Shown one piece after another: positions 1 to 6,318 of a stretch of 11,826 bases of DNA. The stretch spans positions 1-11,826 of the forward strand of contig CAUCOL010000016.1 of the NCBI GenBank assembly GCA_958444395.1, read 5' to 3'. A program made the translations under genes and the position numbers. The notes beneath the pieces are model-generated. The model was not told where the DNA came from, searched no databases, and saw only the letters and a program-made list of their open reading frames with translations. Every line of letters starts with the position of its first letter. Positions within the stretch are counted from its first letter, which is position 1. Source of the DNA: an uncultured Lachnospiraceae bacterium (GTDB lineage Bacteria; Bacillota; Clostridia; Lachnospirales; Lachnospiraceae).

Positions 1-7
1 CACTCAT
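1..7 (-). CDS. Start of a further gene, cut by the left window edge
   Basis: Just downstream of the cyclase gene on the minus strand a strong SD, GGGGAGG (positions 14-20), sits six bases before an ATG at 7-5. Only the first two codons (Met-Ser) are in the window, so the product cannot be named. The ATG lies 13 bases after the cyclase stop codon, which makes it very likely the next gene of the same transcript and a further member of the signalling cassette. The alternative is a chance SD-like sequence. Confidence 0.5.
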
Positions 8-20
8 ATGCTGCCTCCCC

Positions 21-1553
21 TTATAGTGTTTTCTCCTGACTTGGTCCATTGTCCTCCTCCAATACATGATTGGCAAAGGCCGTAAAACTTTTGTTCACAT
101 GTGTAAAATGAAGTGTAACAACCTGATCCTGCTTCTCTACTACTTTGGCATATACATTCGTAAAGACTGCCCGTCCACTCTCTGCTGCCGCAAAGATCTC
201 CACGTCAGAAAACACTTGCAGATTCTTCATTTCTTCCTGATTCATAACGACCTTAGCGCGCTTTCTTGAAAACTGCCAGAGAACCGCAGCCATCGAAGTA
301 TCCATGACAAGCTTTCCCTCGATCGGATACAGGTTAAATACGATCTGATCTGTCACATTATGCAGAATATCAAACTCGACATTTTCCAGCTTACATGGGT
401 GTTCCCCACCGATTCCTACAACCTCACACACCGGTACCGGCTGTTGAATTCCCTTTGTGATAATATCCATCTGATTATGTATATCCACCTGGCAGCCTGC
501 TTTCTGGATCGTCTCCATTGATACCAGTACCTGACCACCCACGCTGTAACTTTCGATCCGTGAGCACTCATTGACCGCTTTTCCGATCACATTGTAACGC
601 ATCATCTTCTCTGAACCAATGTTTCCGATAAATACTTCTCCCCGATGCACTCCGATGCCCATCTCCAGGATTGGATAGCCTTTCTCCCTGCTGTAGGCAT
701 TGACCAGATCCATGCGGTTCTGCATTGAGATAGCTGCTGCGATCGCATCCGACGTCTGCGACTCCGACTCCAGTGGCGCACCAAAGACCGCCAGAATCGC
801 ATCGCCCAGATATTCGATCACGATGCCCTGATACTGCGTGATAACATCCAGCATTTCACTGAAAAAGTGATTCAACAGATCGGTCACAACCTCAGACTCC
901 AATCCCTCGGAGATCGAAGTAAAACCACGCAGATCTGCCATCATCACCGTAAGTTCCCTCTTCTCACCACCGACTGCCGAACCCTCCGGATGCTCTAAGA
1001 TCACATCCAGCAGTTTGTCTGAAAAATAACGTCCAAACACATGATGCAGCAGCTCATTTCTGGATTGCAGCTGCTGGTTCAGATGCAGTATCTCTTTGGC
1101 ATCCTGCAGATCACCGGCCTGCTGCTGGAGCATTTTCTCATATTTCTTCGTCACCTCATACTGCCATGCCGTGCGCTCGATCCGAAGCACCCCTGCCTTT
1201 GAAAAAGGCTTATGCAGTACAACGGTCGCTCCCCTGGCATAGCATTCTTCGTCCAGTTCTTCGGACTTCGTATTCATCATAAAAAAGATTGGCACCCCTG
1301 CCAGTTTCCGCTGGCTTTTCAGGTAAGATAAGGTGTAAAAATCCCCTTCCAGTTCTGTCTCATAATCCAGAATGATCAGCGACGGTGTCGTAATGCGGGA
1401 CGGCTCTTTCTGGTTCTCATCGGTTACCACCTTCTCCACCGCATCAAATGACAACATACACAACGCCCGCATGCTTCCTGTCGAATTGATCCGGCGCTGT
1501 GCCTCAACAATTTCCTGCTTATCTCCCCCTATCACCCAAATAATCTTCTCCAT
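21..1553 (-). CDS. Receiver domain / class III adenylate-guanylate cyclase family protein
   Basis: A 510-residue cytoplasmic signalling protein predicted to make a cyclic nucleotide from an NTP. Residues 1-125 resemble a response-regulator receiver, with phosphoacceptor candidate D63 (ILDYE) and the conserved Lys-Pro at 115-116. Residues 135-170 look like a coiled coil. The class III cyclase domain covers about 198-340: metal aspartates D207 (MADLRG) and D251 (YLGDA), and transition-state residues N328 and R332. The substrate-selecting positions are unusual: E247 replaces the adenylate-cyclase lysine, and N321 stands where Asp or Thr is usual, so ATP specificity should not be assumed. Residues 388-500 form a beta-rich tail I cannot assign (perhaps PilZ-like). 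The ATG follows AGAGGA with three to four bases between. It is downstream of the TIR gene by 62 bases, in the same direction. No membrane segment is seen, so the signal is probably phosphorylation or a partner. Confidence 0.9.
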   Translation of the reverse strand: MEKIIWVIGGDKQEIVEAQRRINSTGSMRALCMLSFDAVEKVVTDENQKEPSRITTPSLIILDYETELEGDFYTLSYLKSQRKLAGVPIFFMMNTKSEELDEECYARGATVVLHKPFSKAGVLRIERTAWQYEVTKKYEKMLQQQAGDLQDAKEILHLNQQLQSRNELLHHVFGRYFSDKLLDVILEHPEGSAVGGEKRELTVMMADLRGFTSISEGLESEVVTDLLNHFFSEMLDVITQYQGIVIEYLGDAILAVFGAPLESESQTSDAIAAAISMQNRMDLVNAYSREKGYPILEMGIGVHRGEVFIGNIGSEKMMRYNVIGKAVNECSRIESYSVGGQVLVSMETIQKAGCQVDIHNQMDIITKGIQQPVPVCEVVGIGGEHPCKLENVEFDILHNVTDQIVFNLYPIEGKLVMDTSMAAVLWQFSRKRAKVVMNQEEMKNLQVFSDVEIFAAAESGRAVFTNVYAKVVEKQDQVVTLHFTHVNKSFTAFANHVLEEDNGPSQEKTL

Positions 1554-1565
1554 ATTTCCTCTTTT

Positions 1566-1599
1566 CTGAGCGTTCCTTCTGCGGCCTGCCTACGCTCAG
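1566..1599. repeat. Inverted repeat between the TIR and cyclase genes
   Basis: CTGAGCGT at 1566-1573 pairs perfectly with ACGCTCAG at 1592-1599, an 8-bp stem with an 18-base loop. It fills most of the 62-base gap. On the minus (coding) strand the stem is followed by AAAAGAGGAAAT and the cyclase ATG rather than a U-run, so it is not a standard terminator. It could be an mRNA processing or stability hairpin that sets cyclase levels relative to TIR, or a protein-binding site. Its base falls only a few bases before the cyclase SD. Confidence 0.45.
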
Positions 1600-1615
1600 A
1601 GACAGACCGGCCTGC

Positions 1616-2368
1616 TTAATCCCCACGTAAAAAATGTTCTATCGTGCTGCGCGGTATTCCGGTGTCTCTTGCAATCGCCACTGCGGTCGCTGCTCCCGCC
1701 TGCGCCAGATAATTCCGTATCGTCTGATAATAGTCATAGGTATTTTTGCCACAAACCGTACACCGGTAGGTTCCCTGGGCGATCTTTTCGATGCTGCTGC
1801 CACAGAACCGGCACCGATATGGTTTTTTATTTAATATAAATACATCTGATCTGCGATACGGATTATATCTTTCTTTTTCTTCTGTGTCCTGTTTTCCGGA
1901 CACATCTGCCACGCCTTTTGTCATTACCGATCCGGTATTGCTACGCTCTGCTGCGGATGTCTCCGAATATACCAGCCGTTCCAGCCGTCTCCTCAGACGT
2001 GCATATGCTTCCTGCCGATTCGTCTGGCACGGTATCGCCTGCACATTATTCAGGTAGAATTTGAACATATCGTTCATCGGCGTATCATCAATCCACAGCG
2101 TCACAACGGTCTTACGATTGTTAATTGCGCTGTCCAGTTCTTTTTCAACCCATATAGAAGACTGCGAATTCTCTGATATGATTAACAGAAAAACAGAGCA
2201 TTCCCGTATCGCCCGTGGGATCTCCTTAGCATAATTGGAACCCGGTGGAATCATTTCCGGTGCTTTCCAATAGGAAATCCCCGCCTGCTGCAGCATCCGT
2301 GTTACTTCATTGACTACATTTCCATCGCGGGAGCTATAGCTGATAAAAACGGATTTGCTATTTGCCAC
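1616..2368 (-). CDS. TIR domain protein with C-terminal zinc ribbon and helix-turn-helix
   Basis: A 250-residue soluble protein. Residues 5-135 are a TIR domain: the opening strand FISYSSRD (8-15), the hydrophobic strand VFLLIIS (59-65) and the WVEKE box (73-77), where E77 aligns with the catalytic glutamate of NAD-cleaving TIR domains such as SARM1. A polar linker (about 136-170) leads to a zinc ribbon with two CxxC knuckles (C186/C189 and C203/C206), followed by a short winged or simple helix-turn-helix (about 213-248, core AIARDTGIPRSTI). It uses a GTG start placed seven bases after AGGAGG; that SD overlaps the stop codon of the upstream diguanylate cyclase, so the two are probably translationally coupled. 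NADase or nucleotide-signal activity is inferred from E77; the C-terminus suggests DNA, RNA or protein binding. A pure adaptor role is the alternative. Confidence 0.88.
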   Translation of the reverse strand: MANSKSVFISYSSRDGNVVNEVTRMLQQAGISYWKAPEMIPPGSNYAKEIPRAIRECSVFLLIISENSQSSIWVEKELDSAINNRKTVVTLWIDDTPMNDMFKFYLNNVQAIPCQTNRQEAYARLRRRLERLVYSETSAAERSNTGSVMTKGVADVSGKQDTEEKERYNPYRRSDVFILNKKPYRCRFCGSSIEKIAQGTYRCTVCGKNTYDYYQTIRNYLAQAGAATAVAIARDTGIPRSTIEHFLRGD

Positions 2369-2375
2369 TTTTATT

Positions 2376-2381
2376 CCTCCT
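2376..2381 (-). promoter_or_regulatory. SD of the TIR gene overlapping the upstream stop codon
   Basis: On the minus strand AGGAGG begins inside the TAG stop of the diguanylate cyclase gene (2382-2380) and lies seven bases from the TIR GTG start. This decides the GTG start and points to translational coupling of the two genes. Confidence 0.75.
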
Positions 2382-3384
2382 ATTCAGCCACGACACGGTT
2401 TCTTCCGGTTGTCTTGGCTTTATATAGTTTCTGATCTACACCCTTTATATTCTCATCGGAAGTAAGCTCCCGATCCCACTTACTGACGCCAAAGGACATC
2501 GTCACGCGAATCTCCTGATCTTCAAAACGACAGACCGACTGTTCCACGCGCTCCCGCAATGTCTGTGCCAGCTGCACGGCTGCCTCCCAGTCCGTATGCT
2601 CCAGCAAAAGGATAAATTCCTCGCCACCCCATCGGATCACCTGTCCGCCTTTTGGGAGTCCCTGCTGCAGCAGCTTCGCAATATGCACCAGCTCTGCATC
2701 TCCTGCATTATGTCCATATGTATCATTGACTTTTTTAAAAAAGTCAATGTCACACATAATCACCGAAGAATCCTCTACATTCTCTCCACTGAAGTGCGCA
2801 AAGCAGTAATCATACATGCCACGCCGGTTCTTCAGACCGGTCAGCGGATCCATCTGCGCCTCGTCATATAATATATGGGACTCCAGTGCCTTGCCACAAT
2901 ACACCGCCGCCAGTGCCAGACGTCTGACGTCCGTTTCATCAAAGGCGCCCTGATCACCCTGTGCATCCAGCTTATTCACCGCCTGGTAAGCACCGATCAC
3001 ACGTCCCCTCGTATCCGTCACCGGCATACACAGCAGAGAATGCACCGGATAACCGATCGCCTCACTGCTCTTTGCGTAGAAGCGTGGATCCTTCCGGGGA
3101 TCATTCAGCACGATCGTTTCATTTCCCGCGATCGACGCCCCGACGATGCCATCGCCCTCCTCTACTGTAATACGCTCACTGCCTAAGGCTGCGATCGTCC
3201 AATACTGTTTCTTCTTCTGATCCCAATACCAAAAGGACGCTCTGTCCGAATTGACCAGGGTACGCCCCAGATCTGTCAGCAGCAGGATCGTCTGATCAAA
3301 ATCTTTTTCCTCGATCAACCGATTCATGAAAAAAAAGATTTCCTCTAATAATTCTTCTGCATTTAATGCTCTTTTTTTCTCCAC
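2380..3384 (-). CDS. GAF-GGDEF diguanylate cyclase
   Basis: A 334-residue cytoplasmic enzyme predicted to condense two GTP into cyclic di-GMP. Residues about 25-170 form a GAF sensory domain (core motifs IVGASIAG and PVTDTRGRVIGAYQAVNK). The GGDEF domain runs 175-334: DPLTGLKNR (179-187), metal aspartate D212 in CDIDFFKKVND, and an intact active site RWGGEEF with GGEEF at 253-257. The feedback-inhibition I-site (RxxD five residues before GGEEF) is absent; PKGG occupies it. I place the start at GTG 3384-3382, seven bases after AGAAAGGA; the open frame extends upstream to 3468, but that stretch has no SD and promoter-like sequence. It heads the cassette with TIR and class III cyclase genes. GAF ligands cannot be read from sequence. 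Confidence 0.93.
   Translation of the reverse strand: MEKKRALNAEELLEEIFFFMNRLIEEKDFDQTILLLTDLGRTLVNSDRASFWYWDQKKKQYWTIAALGSERITVEEGDGIVGASIAGNETIVLNDPRKDPRFYAKSSEAIGYPVHSLLCMPVTDTRGRVIGAYQAVNKLDAQGDQGAFDETDVRRLALAAVYCGKALESHILYDEAQMDPLTGLKNRRGMYDYCFAHFSGENVEDSSVIMCDIDFFKKVNDTYGHNAGDAELVHIAKLLQQGLPKGGQVIRWGGEEFILLLEHTDWEAAVQLAQTLRERVEQSVCRFEDQEIRVTMSFGVSKWDRELTSDENIKGVDQKLYKAKTTGRNRVVAE
2724..2749. repeat. Perfect 26-bp palindrome inside the diguanylate cyclase gene
   Basis: The half-site CATTGACTTTTTT at 2724-2736 is followed directly by its exact reverse complement at 2737-2749, with no spacer. It encodes the conserved IDFFKKVN stretch of the GGDEF domain, and the symmetry comes from runs of TTT TTT AAA AAA codons flanked by GAC and GTC. 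It is most likely a by-product of the protein motif, though it could form a cruciform or a strong hairpin in mRNA. Confidence 0.9.
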
Positions 3385-3412
3385 GACTGCATCCTTTCTT
3401 TCGCAATTAATA

Positions 3413-3441
3413 TCTATACCATCCGTTACATAGACCGTCCT
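3413..3441 (-). promoter_or_regulatory. Putative extended -10 promoter for the signalling cassette
   Basis: On the minus strand TGGTATAGA (3421-3413) matches an extended -10 element. Seventeen bases upstream, AGGACG (3441-3436) is a poor -35, as is common with extended -10 promoters. A start near 3406 would leave a leader of about 22 bases before the GTG of the diguanylate cyclase. The 151-base gap after the isomerase gene supports a separate promoter here. The call rests on motif reading only. Confidence 0.4.
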
Positions 3442-3478
3442 TTGACTTGTCCGAAACGTCTGTCCCAAAATACGGACA
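3436..3478. repeat. Periodic GGACA-like half-sites upstream of the cassette promoter
   Basis: Reading the plus strand, CGTCC (3436), TGTCC (3448), TGTCC (3461) and the inverted GGACA (3474) begin 12, 13 and 13 bases apart. The innermost copy overlaps the weak -35 of the promoter-like element. The outer pair can also form an RNA hairpin. It may be an operator array for an unknown regulator. Five-base motifs recur by chance, so confidence is low. Confidence 0.3.
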
Positions 3479-3535
3479 TATCCTTCTGACCTGCAAAGGT
3501 ATTTCCGCCAAATGCTTTATGGCTCACATGCCGGC

Positions 3536-4312
3536 TCACAGCAATCCCAATACCTCCTGCAGATATGTCAGGGATTTCTTCTGCTGCTCCGGCAGTGTCG
3601 TCTCCACCAATACGGTACATGTACTGAAAAACTGCTGGTAATATGCCGCAAAACGTTTCCAGTCAATCCTGCCGTCACCGACTGCCTGATGCAGATCCTT
3701 CTTCAGATCATTATCATTGATATGTACATGACAGATATACGGTACCAGCGTATCGACCCACACCTCGATCGGTGTGTCCGAAATACTGGCATGTGCATAG
3801 TCCAGACACACGCCATAATTCGGATAGATGCATAAGCGTTCCGAGATCTGCTGCAGGATCTGCGGATCTGCATCAAACATATTCTCCAGATAGATATCCA
3901 GCTCCGGAAATGCCTGCAGCAGTTTCTCCACGTAAGCAGATACATACTGTACCACGCGTGCGTCGTAGACTTCACCGGACAGCACCGGATTGGAATTCGT
4001 ATGAAATACGACCCCCTTTACGCCGAGCCGTCTGGCGATCTCCATGCTCTGCCGCATCCTGTTCTCCGAAATCCTGCGGATCTGATCATCCTCACTGAAT
4101 ACGACCACGTCCAAAAACGCCCCATGCATCGTACTCTGCTCCGGAATCCCTCTCCTCCTGTATACGCTGATCCATGCATCCAGTTCTTTCTCATTATCCA
4201 AAATAGCCGGATTATAAAAATCATTAATCTCAAACCCCACGGAATACTGATTTGAAATCTGCTCGTATTCGTCCAGTCTGTCGATCTTTGATACGATCAA
4301 AAATCTCCCCAT
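3536..4312 (-). CDS. Sugar phosphate isomerase/epimerase family protein (xylose isomerase-like TIM barrel)
   Basis: A 258-residue protein of the AP-endonuclease-2/xylose isomerase-like superfamily, typically divalent-metal-dependent isomerases, epimerases or dehydratases acting on sugars and inositols. Likely metal or catalytic residues lie at strand ends: H63 (TMHGAF), H104 (VVFHTN), E143 (YLEN), D171 and H174 (CLDYAHA), H195/H197 (HVHIND), the GDGRIDW loop at 212-218 and E237 (VLVET). The pattern of H, E, D/H, H and E fits the family. The start is ATG 4312, seven bases after GGAG; the 17-codon longer version overlaps the trpB-like gene and lacks an SD. It lies 28 bases downstream of the TrpB2-like gene, suggesting co-transcription. 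The substrate cannot be told from sequence. Confidence 0.85.
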   Translation of the reverse strand: MGRFLIVSKIDRLDEYEQISNQYSVGFEINDFYNPAILDNEKELDAWISVYRRRGIPEQSTMHGAFLDVVVFSEDDQIRRISENRMRQSMEIARRLGVKGVVFHTNSNPVLSGEVYDARVVQYVSAYVEKLLQAFPELDIYLENMFDADPQILQQISERLCIYPNYGVCLDYAHASISDTPIEVWVDTLVPYICHVHINDNDLKKDLHQAVGDGRIDWKRFAAYYQQFFSTCTVLVETTLPEQQKKSLTYLQEVLGLL

Positions 4313-4340
4313 AATCCATCTCCGTTCAGCGATTGTATTT

Positions 4341-5708
4341 TCAGATCTTTGGCAGGGAATCAAATCCCGGTTTCAGATCTTCATCCGTCGGAATATAATC
4401 AGACATCTCTCCATTATTAAACTTCTCATAAGCATACATGTCGAAATATCCTGTTCCGGTCAGGCCAAAGACAATCGTCTTCTCCTCGCCGGTCTCCTTG
4501 CACTTCATTGCCTCATCAATAGCAACACGGATCGCATGGCTGCTCTCCGGTGCCGGAAGGATCCCCTCTACTCTGGCGAACTGCTCTGCTGCCGCAAATA
4601 CAGCGGTCTGCTCTACGGAACGTGCCTCCATCAGTCTATCATCGTACAGCTGAGACAGGACAGAACTCATGCCATGATAGCGAAGTCCTCCCGCATGATT
4701 GGCAGATGGAATAAATCCACTACCCAGTGTATACATCTTGGCAAGTGGGCATACCTTTCCGGTGTCGCAGAAATCATAAGCATATTTACCACGGGTCAGA
4801 CTCGGGCAGGATGCCGGCTCTACGGCAATGATCTGATACTGGTTCTCTCCACGTAACATCTCGCCGACAAACGGAGAGATCAGTCCGCCCAGATTGGAAC
4901 CGCCACCGGCACAGCCGATGATCATGTCCGGCTTGATCCCGTATTTGTCCAATGCGATCTTTGTCTCCAGTCCGATCACTGTCTGATGCAACAGTACCTG
5001 TGACAACACGCTGCCGAGTACGTAGCGGTATCCTTCTGTCTTTGTTGCTGTTTCAACAGCCTCAGAGATCGCACATCCCAGACTTCCTGTCGTACCCGGA
5101 TGCTCTGCCAGAATCTTCTTTCCTACCTCTGTCGTCATAGATGGCGATGGAGTAACGCTGGCACCATAGGTACGCATAACCTCGCGCCGGAATGGCTTCT
5201 GCTCATAAGAACACTTTACCATATATACCTGGCAGTCCAGATCAAAATAAGAACATGCCATCGATAAGGCAGTACCCCATTGACCGGCACCGGTCTCTGT
5301 CGTAACGCCTTTCAGTCCCTGTTTCTTTGCATAATATGCCTGTGCGATCGCAGAATTTAACTTATGGCTTCCGCTGGTATTATTTCCCTCGAATTTATAA
5401 TAAATCTTCGCCGGTGTCTGCAGCTTTTTCTCGAGACAATAGGCACGAACCAGCGGCGACGGACGATACATTTTATAAAAGTTCTGTATCTCCTCAGGAA
5501 TATCAAAATACGGTGTCGTATCATCCAATTCCTGCTTCGCAAGCTCTGTACAAAATACATGCTCCATGTCAGCCAGCGTCATCGGCTGGTGGGTTGCCGG
5601 ATTTAACAGGGGTGCCGGCTTATTCTTCATGTCTGCACGGACGTTGTACCACTGCTTTGGCATCTCATTTTCTTCCAGGTAAATCTTGTAAGGTATTTCT
5701 TTGCTCAT
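4341..5708 (-). CDS. trpB: TrpB2-type tryptophan synthase beta-like PLP enzyme
   Basis: A 455-residue fold-type II PLP enzyme. PLP lysine K116 lies in SGSHKLNSA (112-120); ETGAGQWG (138-145) carries the catalytic glutamate E138; CAGGGSN (266-272) is the phosphate-binding loop; LTGTGYFD lies near the C-terminus. It is longer than canonical TrpB1 (about 400 residues), has the N-terminal extension of TrpB2, and replaces the COMM-domain sequence that contacts TrpA with HAGGLRYHGMSS (338-349). TrpB2 enzymes make tryptophan from indole and serine, or use other acceptors, without a TrpA partner. No trpA or other trp gene is nearby; the partner is an isomerase-like gene 28 bases downstream. The SD GAGGAG lies six bases before the ATG. 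It may serve indole salvage or a different beta-substitution reaction. Confidence 0.93.
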   Translation of the reverse strand: MSKEIPYKIYLEENEMPKQWYNVRADMKNKPAPLLNPATHQPMTLADMEHVFCTELAKQELDDTTPYFDIPEEIQNFYKMYRPSPLVRAYCLEKKLQTPAKIYYKFEGNNTSGSHKLNSAIAQAYYAKKQGLKGVTTETGAGQWGTALSMACSYFDLDCQVYMVKCSYEQKPFRREVMRTYGASVTPSPSMTTEVGKKILAEHPGTTGSLGCAISEAVETATKTEGYRYVLGSVLSQVLLHQTVIGLETKIALDKYGIKPDMIIGCAGGGSNLGGLISPFVGEMLRGENQYQIIAVEPASCPSLTRGKYAYDFCDTGKVCPLAKMYTLGSGFIPSANHAGGLRYHGMSSVLSQLYDDRLMEARSVEQTAVFAAAEQFARVEGILPAPESSHAIRVAIDEAMKCKETGEEKTIVFGLTGTGYFDMYAYEKFNNGEMSDYIPTDEDLKPGFDSLPKI

Positions 5709-5729
5709 ATCTTTCTCCTCATCTTTATA

Positions 5730-5760
5730 TTTATAAAAATATTTCTTAAATATATGTCAG
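5730..5760 (-). promoter_or_regulatory. Putative promoter of the TrpB2-like gene
   Basis: On the minus strand CTGACA (5760-5755) resembles a -35, and TATAAA (5735-5730, spacing 19) or TTTATA (5737-5732, spacing 17) could be the -10 within a very A/T-rich tract. The predicted leader is short, about 15 bases, but clears the SD at 5720-5715. The inverted repeat at 5758-5775 overlaps the -35. Confidence 0.3.
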
Positions 5761-5775
5761 ACGTCTATGCGTCTG
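5758..5775. repeat. Inverted repeat before the TrpB2-like gene
   Basis: CAGACG (5758-5763) and CGTCTG (5770-5775) form a 6-bp stem around TCTATG. It overlaps the candidate -35 at 5755-5760, so it could be an operator. With no adjacent U-run it is not a convincing terminator for the upstream DUF1292 gene. The rest of the 110-base gap (5709-5818) shows no tryptophan-rich leader peptide or recognisable T-box. Confidence 0.4.
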
Positions 5776-5818
5776 TATCGTTCTGTTTCATTGTGCTTCC
5801 TGCGCCGGGTACGCACTG

Positions 5819-6130
5819 CTAATGTGTATCTGCGCCTTCCTGTACCATATTCCAGGCACGCGTATCCAGGATCTCCTCATAGGCATCGGCTGCCGCATCG
5901 TATTCTTCCTCTTCCGTGATGTCCTCCATCTCAAAGTCATCATTTCCAAGTGGTTTCAGACGAAATACATAATACTCTGTAATCTCTTCCACATCTGCCG
6001 GAATCGCTGCTGCATACGTCTGACCATCGACATCATAGATCTCATCGATATAAAAATCCCTGTCCTGTCCATCCTCATCCTGCAGCGTTACCATTGTTTC
6101 CTCAAATCCATATTCACTGTTTTCTGCCAT
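5819..6130 (-). CDS. DUF1292 family small acidic protein
   Basis: A 103-residue, strongly acidic protein of the Firmicutes DUF1292 family, whose function is unknown. Residues 11-62 carry the family pattern: a strand ending in a DExG-like turn (VTLQDEDGQDRDFYIDEI), a Y-rich second strand (QTYAAAIP) and a later strand YYVFRLKPLG. The tail (63-90) is mostly Glu and Asp. I chose ATG 6130, which follows GGAGGT at four bases; a GGAGGT-less ATG four codons upstream is the alternative, and longer versions run into the promoter. It is transcribed alone, away from the nuclease-helicase pair, and separated from the TrpB2-like gene by 110 bases. No membrane segment or cysteine is present. Confidence 0.85.
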   Translation of the reverse strand: MAENSEYGFEETMVTLQDEDGQDRDFYIDEIYDVDGQTYAAAIPADVEEITEYYVFRLKPLGNDDFEMEDITEEEEYDAAADAYEEILDTRAWNMVQEGADTH

Positions 6131-6187
6131 TGCTACCTCCATTATTTTCAGATCCTGCCACAGTCTGCTTTTCCGCTGTAAGACCAC

Positions 6188-6208
6188 GACAGGACATAAG
6201 CTCCTGTC
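6188..6208 (-). repeat. Hairpin at the 5' end of the DUF1292 leader
   Basis: GACAGGA (6188-6194) pairs perfectly with TCCTGTC (6202-6208) around a 7-base loop. It lies immediately downstream of the predicted minus promoter, so it would form at the very 5' end of the DUF1292 mRNA, about 60 bases before the SD. A 5' stabilising hairpin or a dyad operator are both possible. Confidence 0.5.
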
Positions 6209-6212
6209 TCTC

Positions 6213-6241
6213 AGTTTATCATGTTTCCATGCCCTGTACAA
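6213..6241 (-). promoter_or_regulatory. Putative promoter of the DUF1292 gene
   Basis: On the minus strand TTGTAC (6241-6236) and TAAACT (6218-6213) are 17 bases apart, preceded by an A-rich, UP-like stretch. The predicted start near 6206 gives a leader of about 75 bases that begins with the 6188-6208 hairpin. Confidence 0.5.
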
Positions 6242-6264
6242 CCATTGTTTTTTTTACTTTTTTC

Positions 6265-6293
6265 TTGTTTTTTTCCAGTTTATCCTGTATAAT
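6265..6293 (+). promoter_or_regulatory. Promoter of the nuclease-helicase operon
   Basis: TTGTTT (6265-6270) and a perfect TATAAT (6288-6293) are exactly 17 bases apart, a standard vegetative promoter. Transcription would begin near 6300, giving a leader of about 39 bases. Confidence 0.7.
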
Positions 6294-6318
6294 AAAATCG
6301 AACAAACATTCTGTTTTG

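Noticed and set aside
21..3384. Known CBASS, Pycsar or Thoeris system
   Set aside because: There is no CD-NTase, SAVED, SIR2-like ThsA or membrane effector. The TIR and class III cyclase are suggestive, but the set does not match a named type.
3385..3468. Longer N-terminus for the diguanylate cyclase beginning at 3468
   Set aside because: The upstream ATG lacks an SD and its stretch overlaps promoter-like sequence, whereas the GTG at 3384 has AGAAAGGA seven bases before it.
3385..3535. Possible c-di-GMP (GEMM) riboswitch before the diguanylate cyclase
   Set aside because: No GEMM core or terminator-like stem was recognisable, and the small inverted pentamers do not form the required two-helix fold.
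5709..5818. Possible tryptophan attenuator or T-box before the TrpB2-like gene
   Set aside because: There is no run of Trp codons, no T-box sequence and no terminator with a U-run in the 110-base gap.
5822..6181. 119-codon open frame on the plus strand opposite the DUF1292 gene
   Set aside because: Its Cys- and Ile-rich translation mirrors acidic codons of the real gene, and there is no SD.
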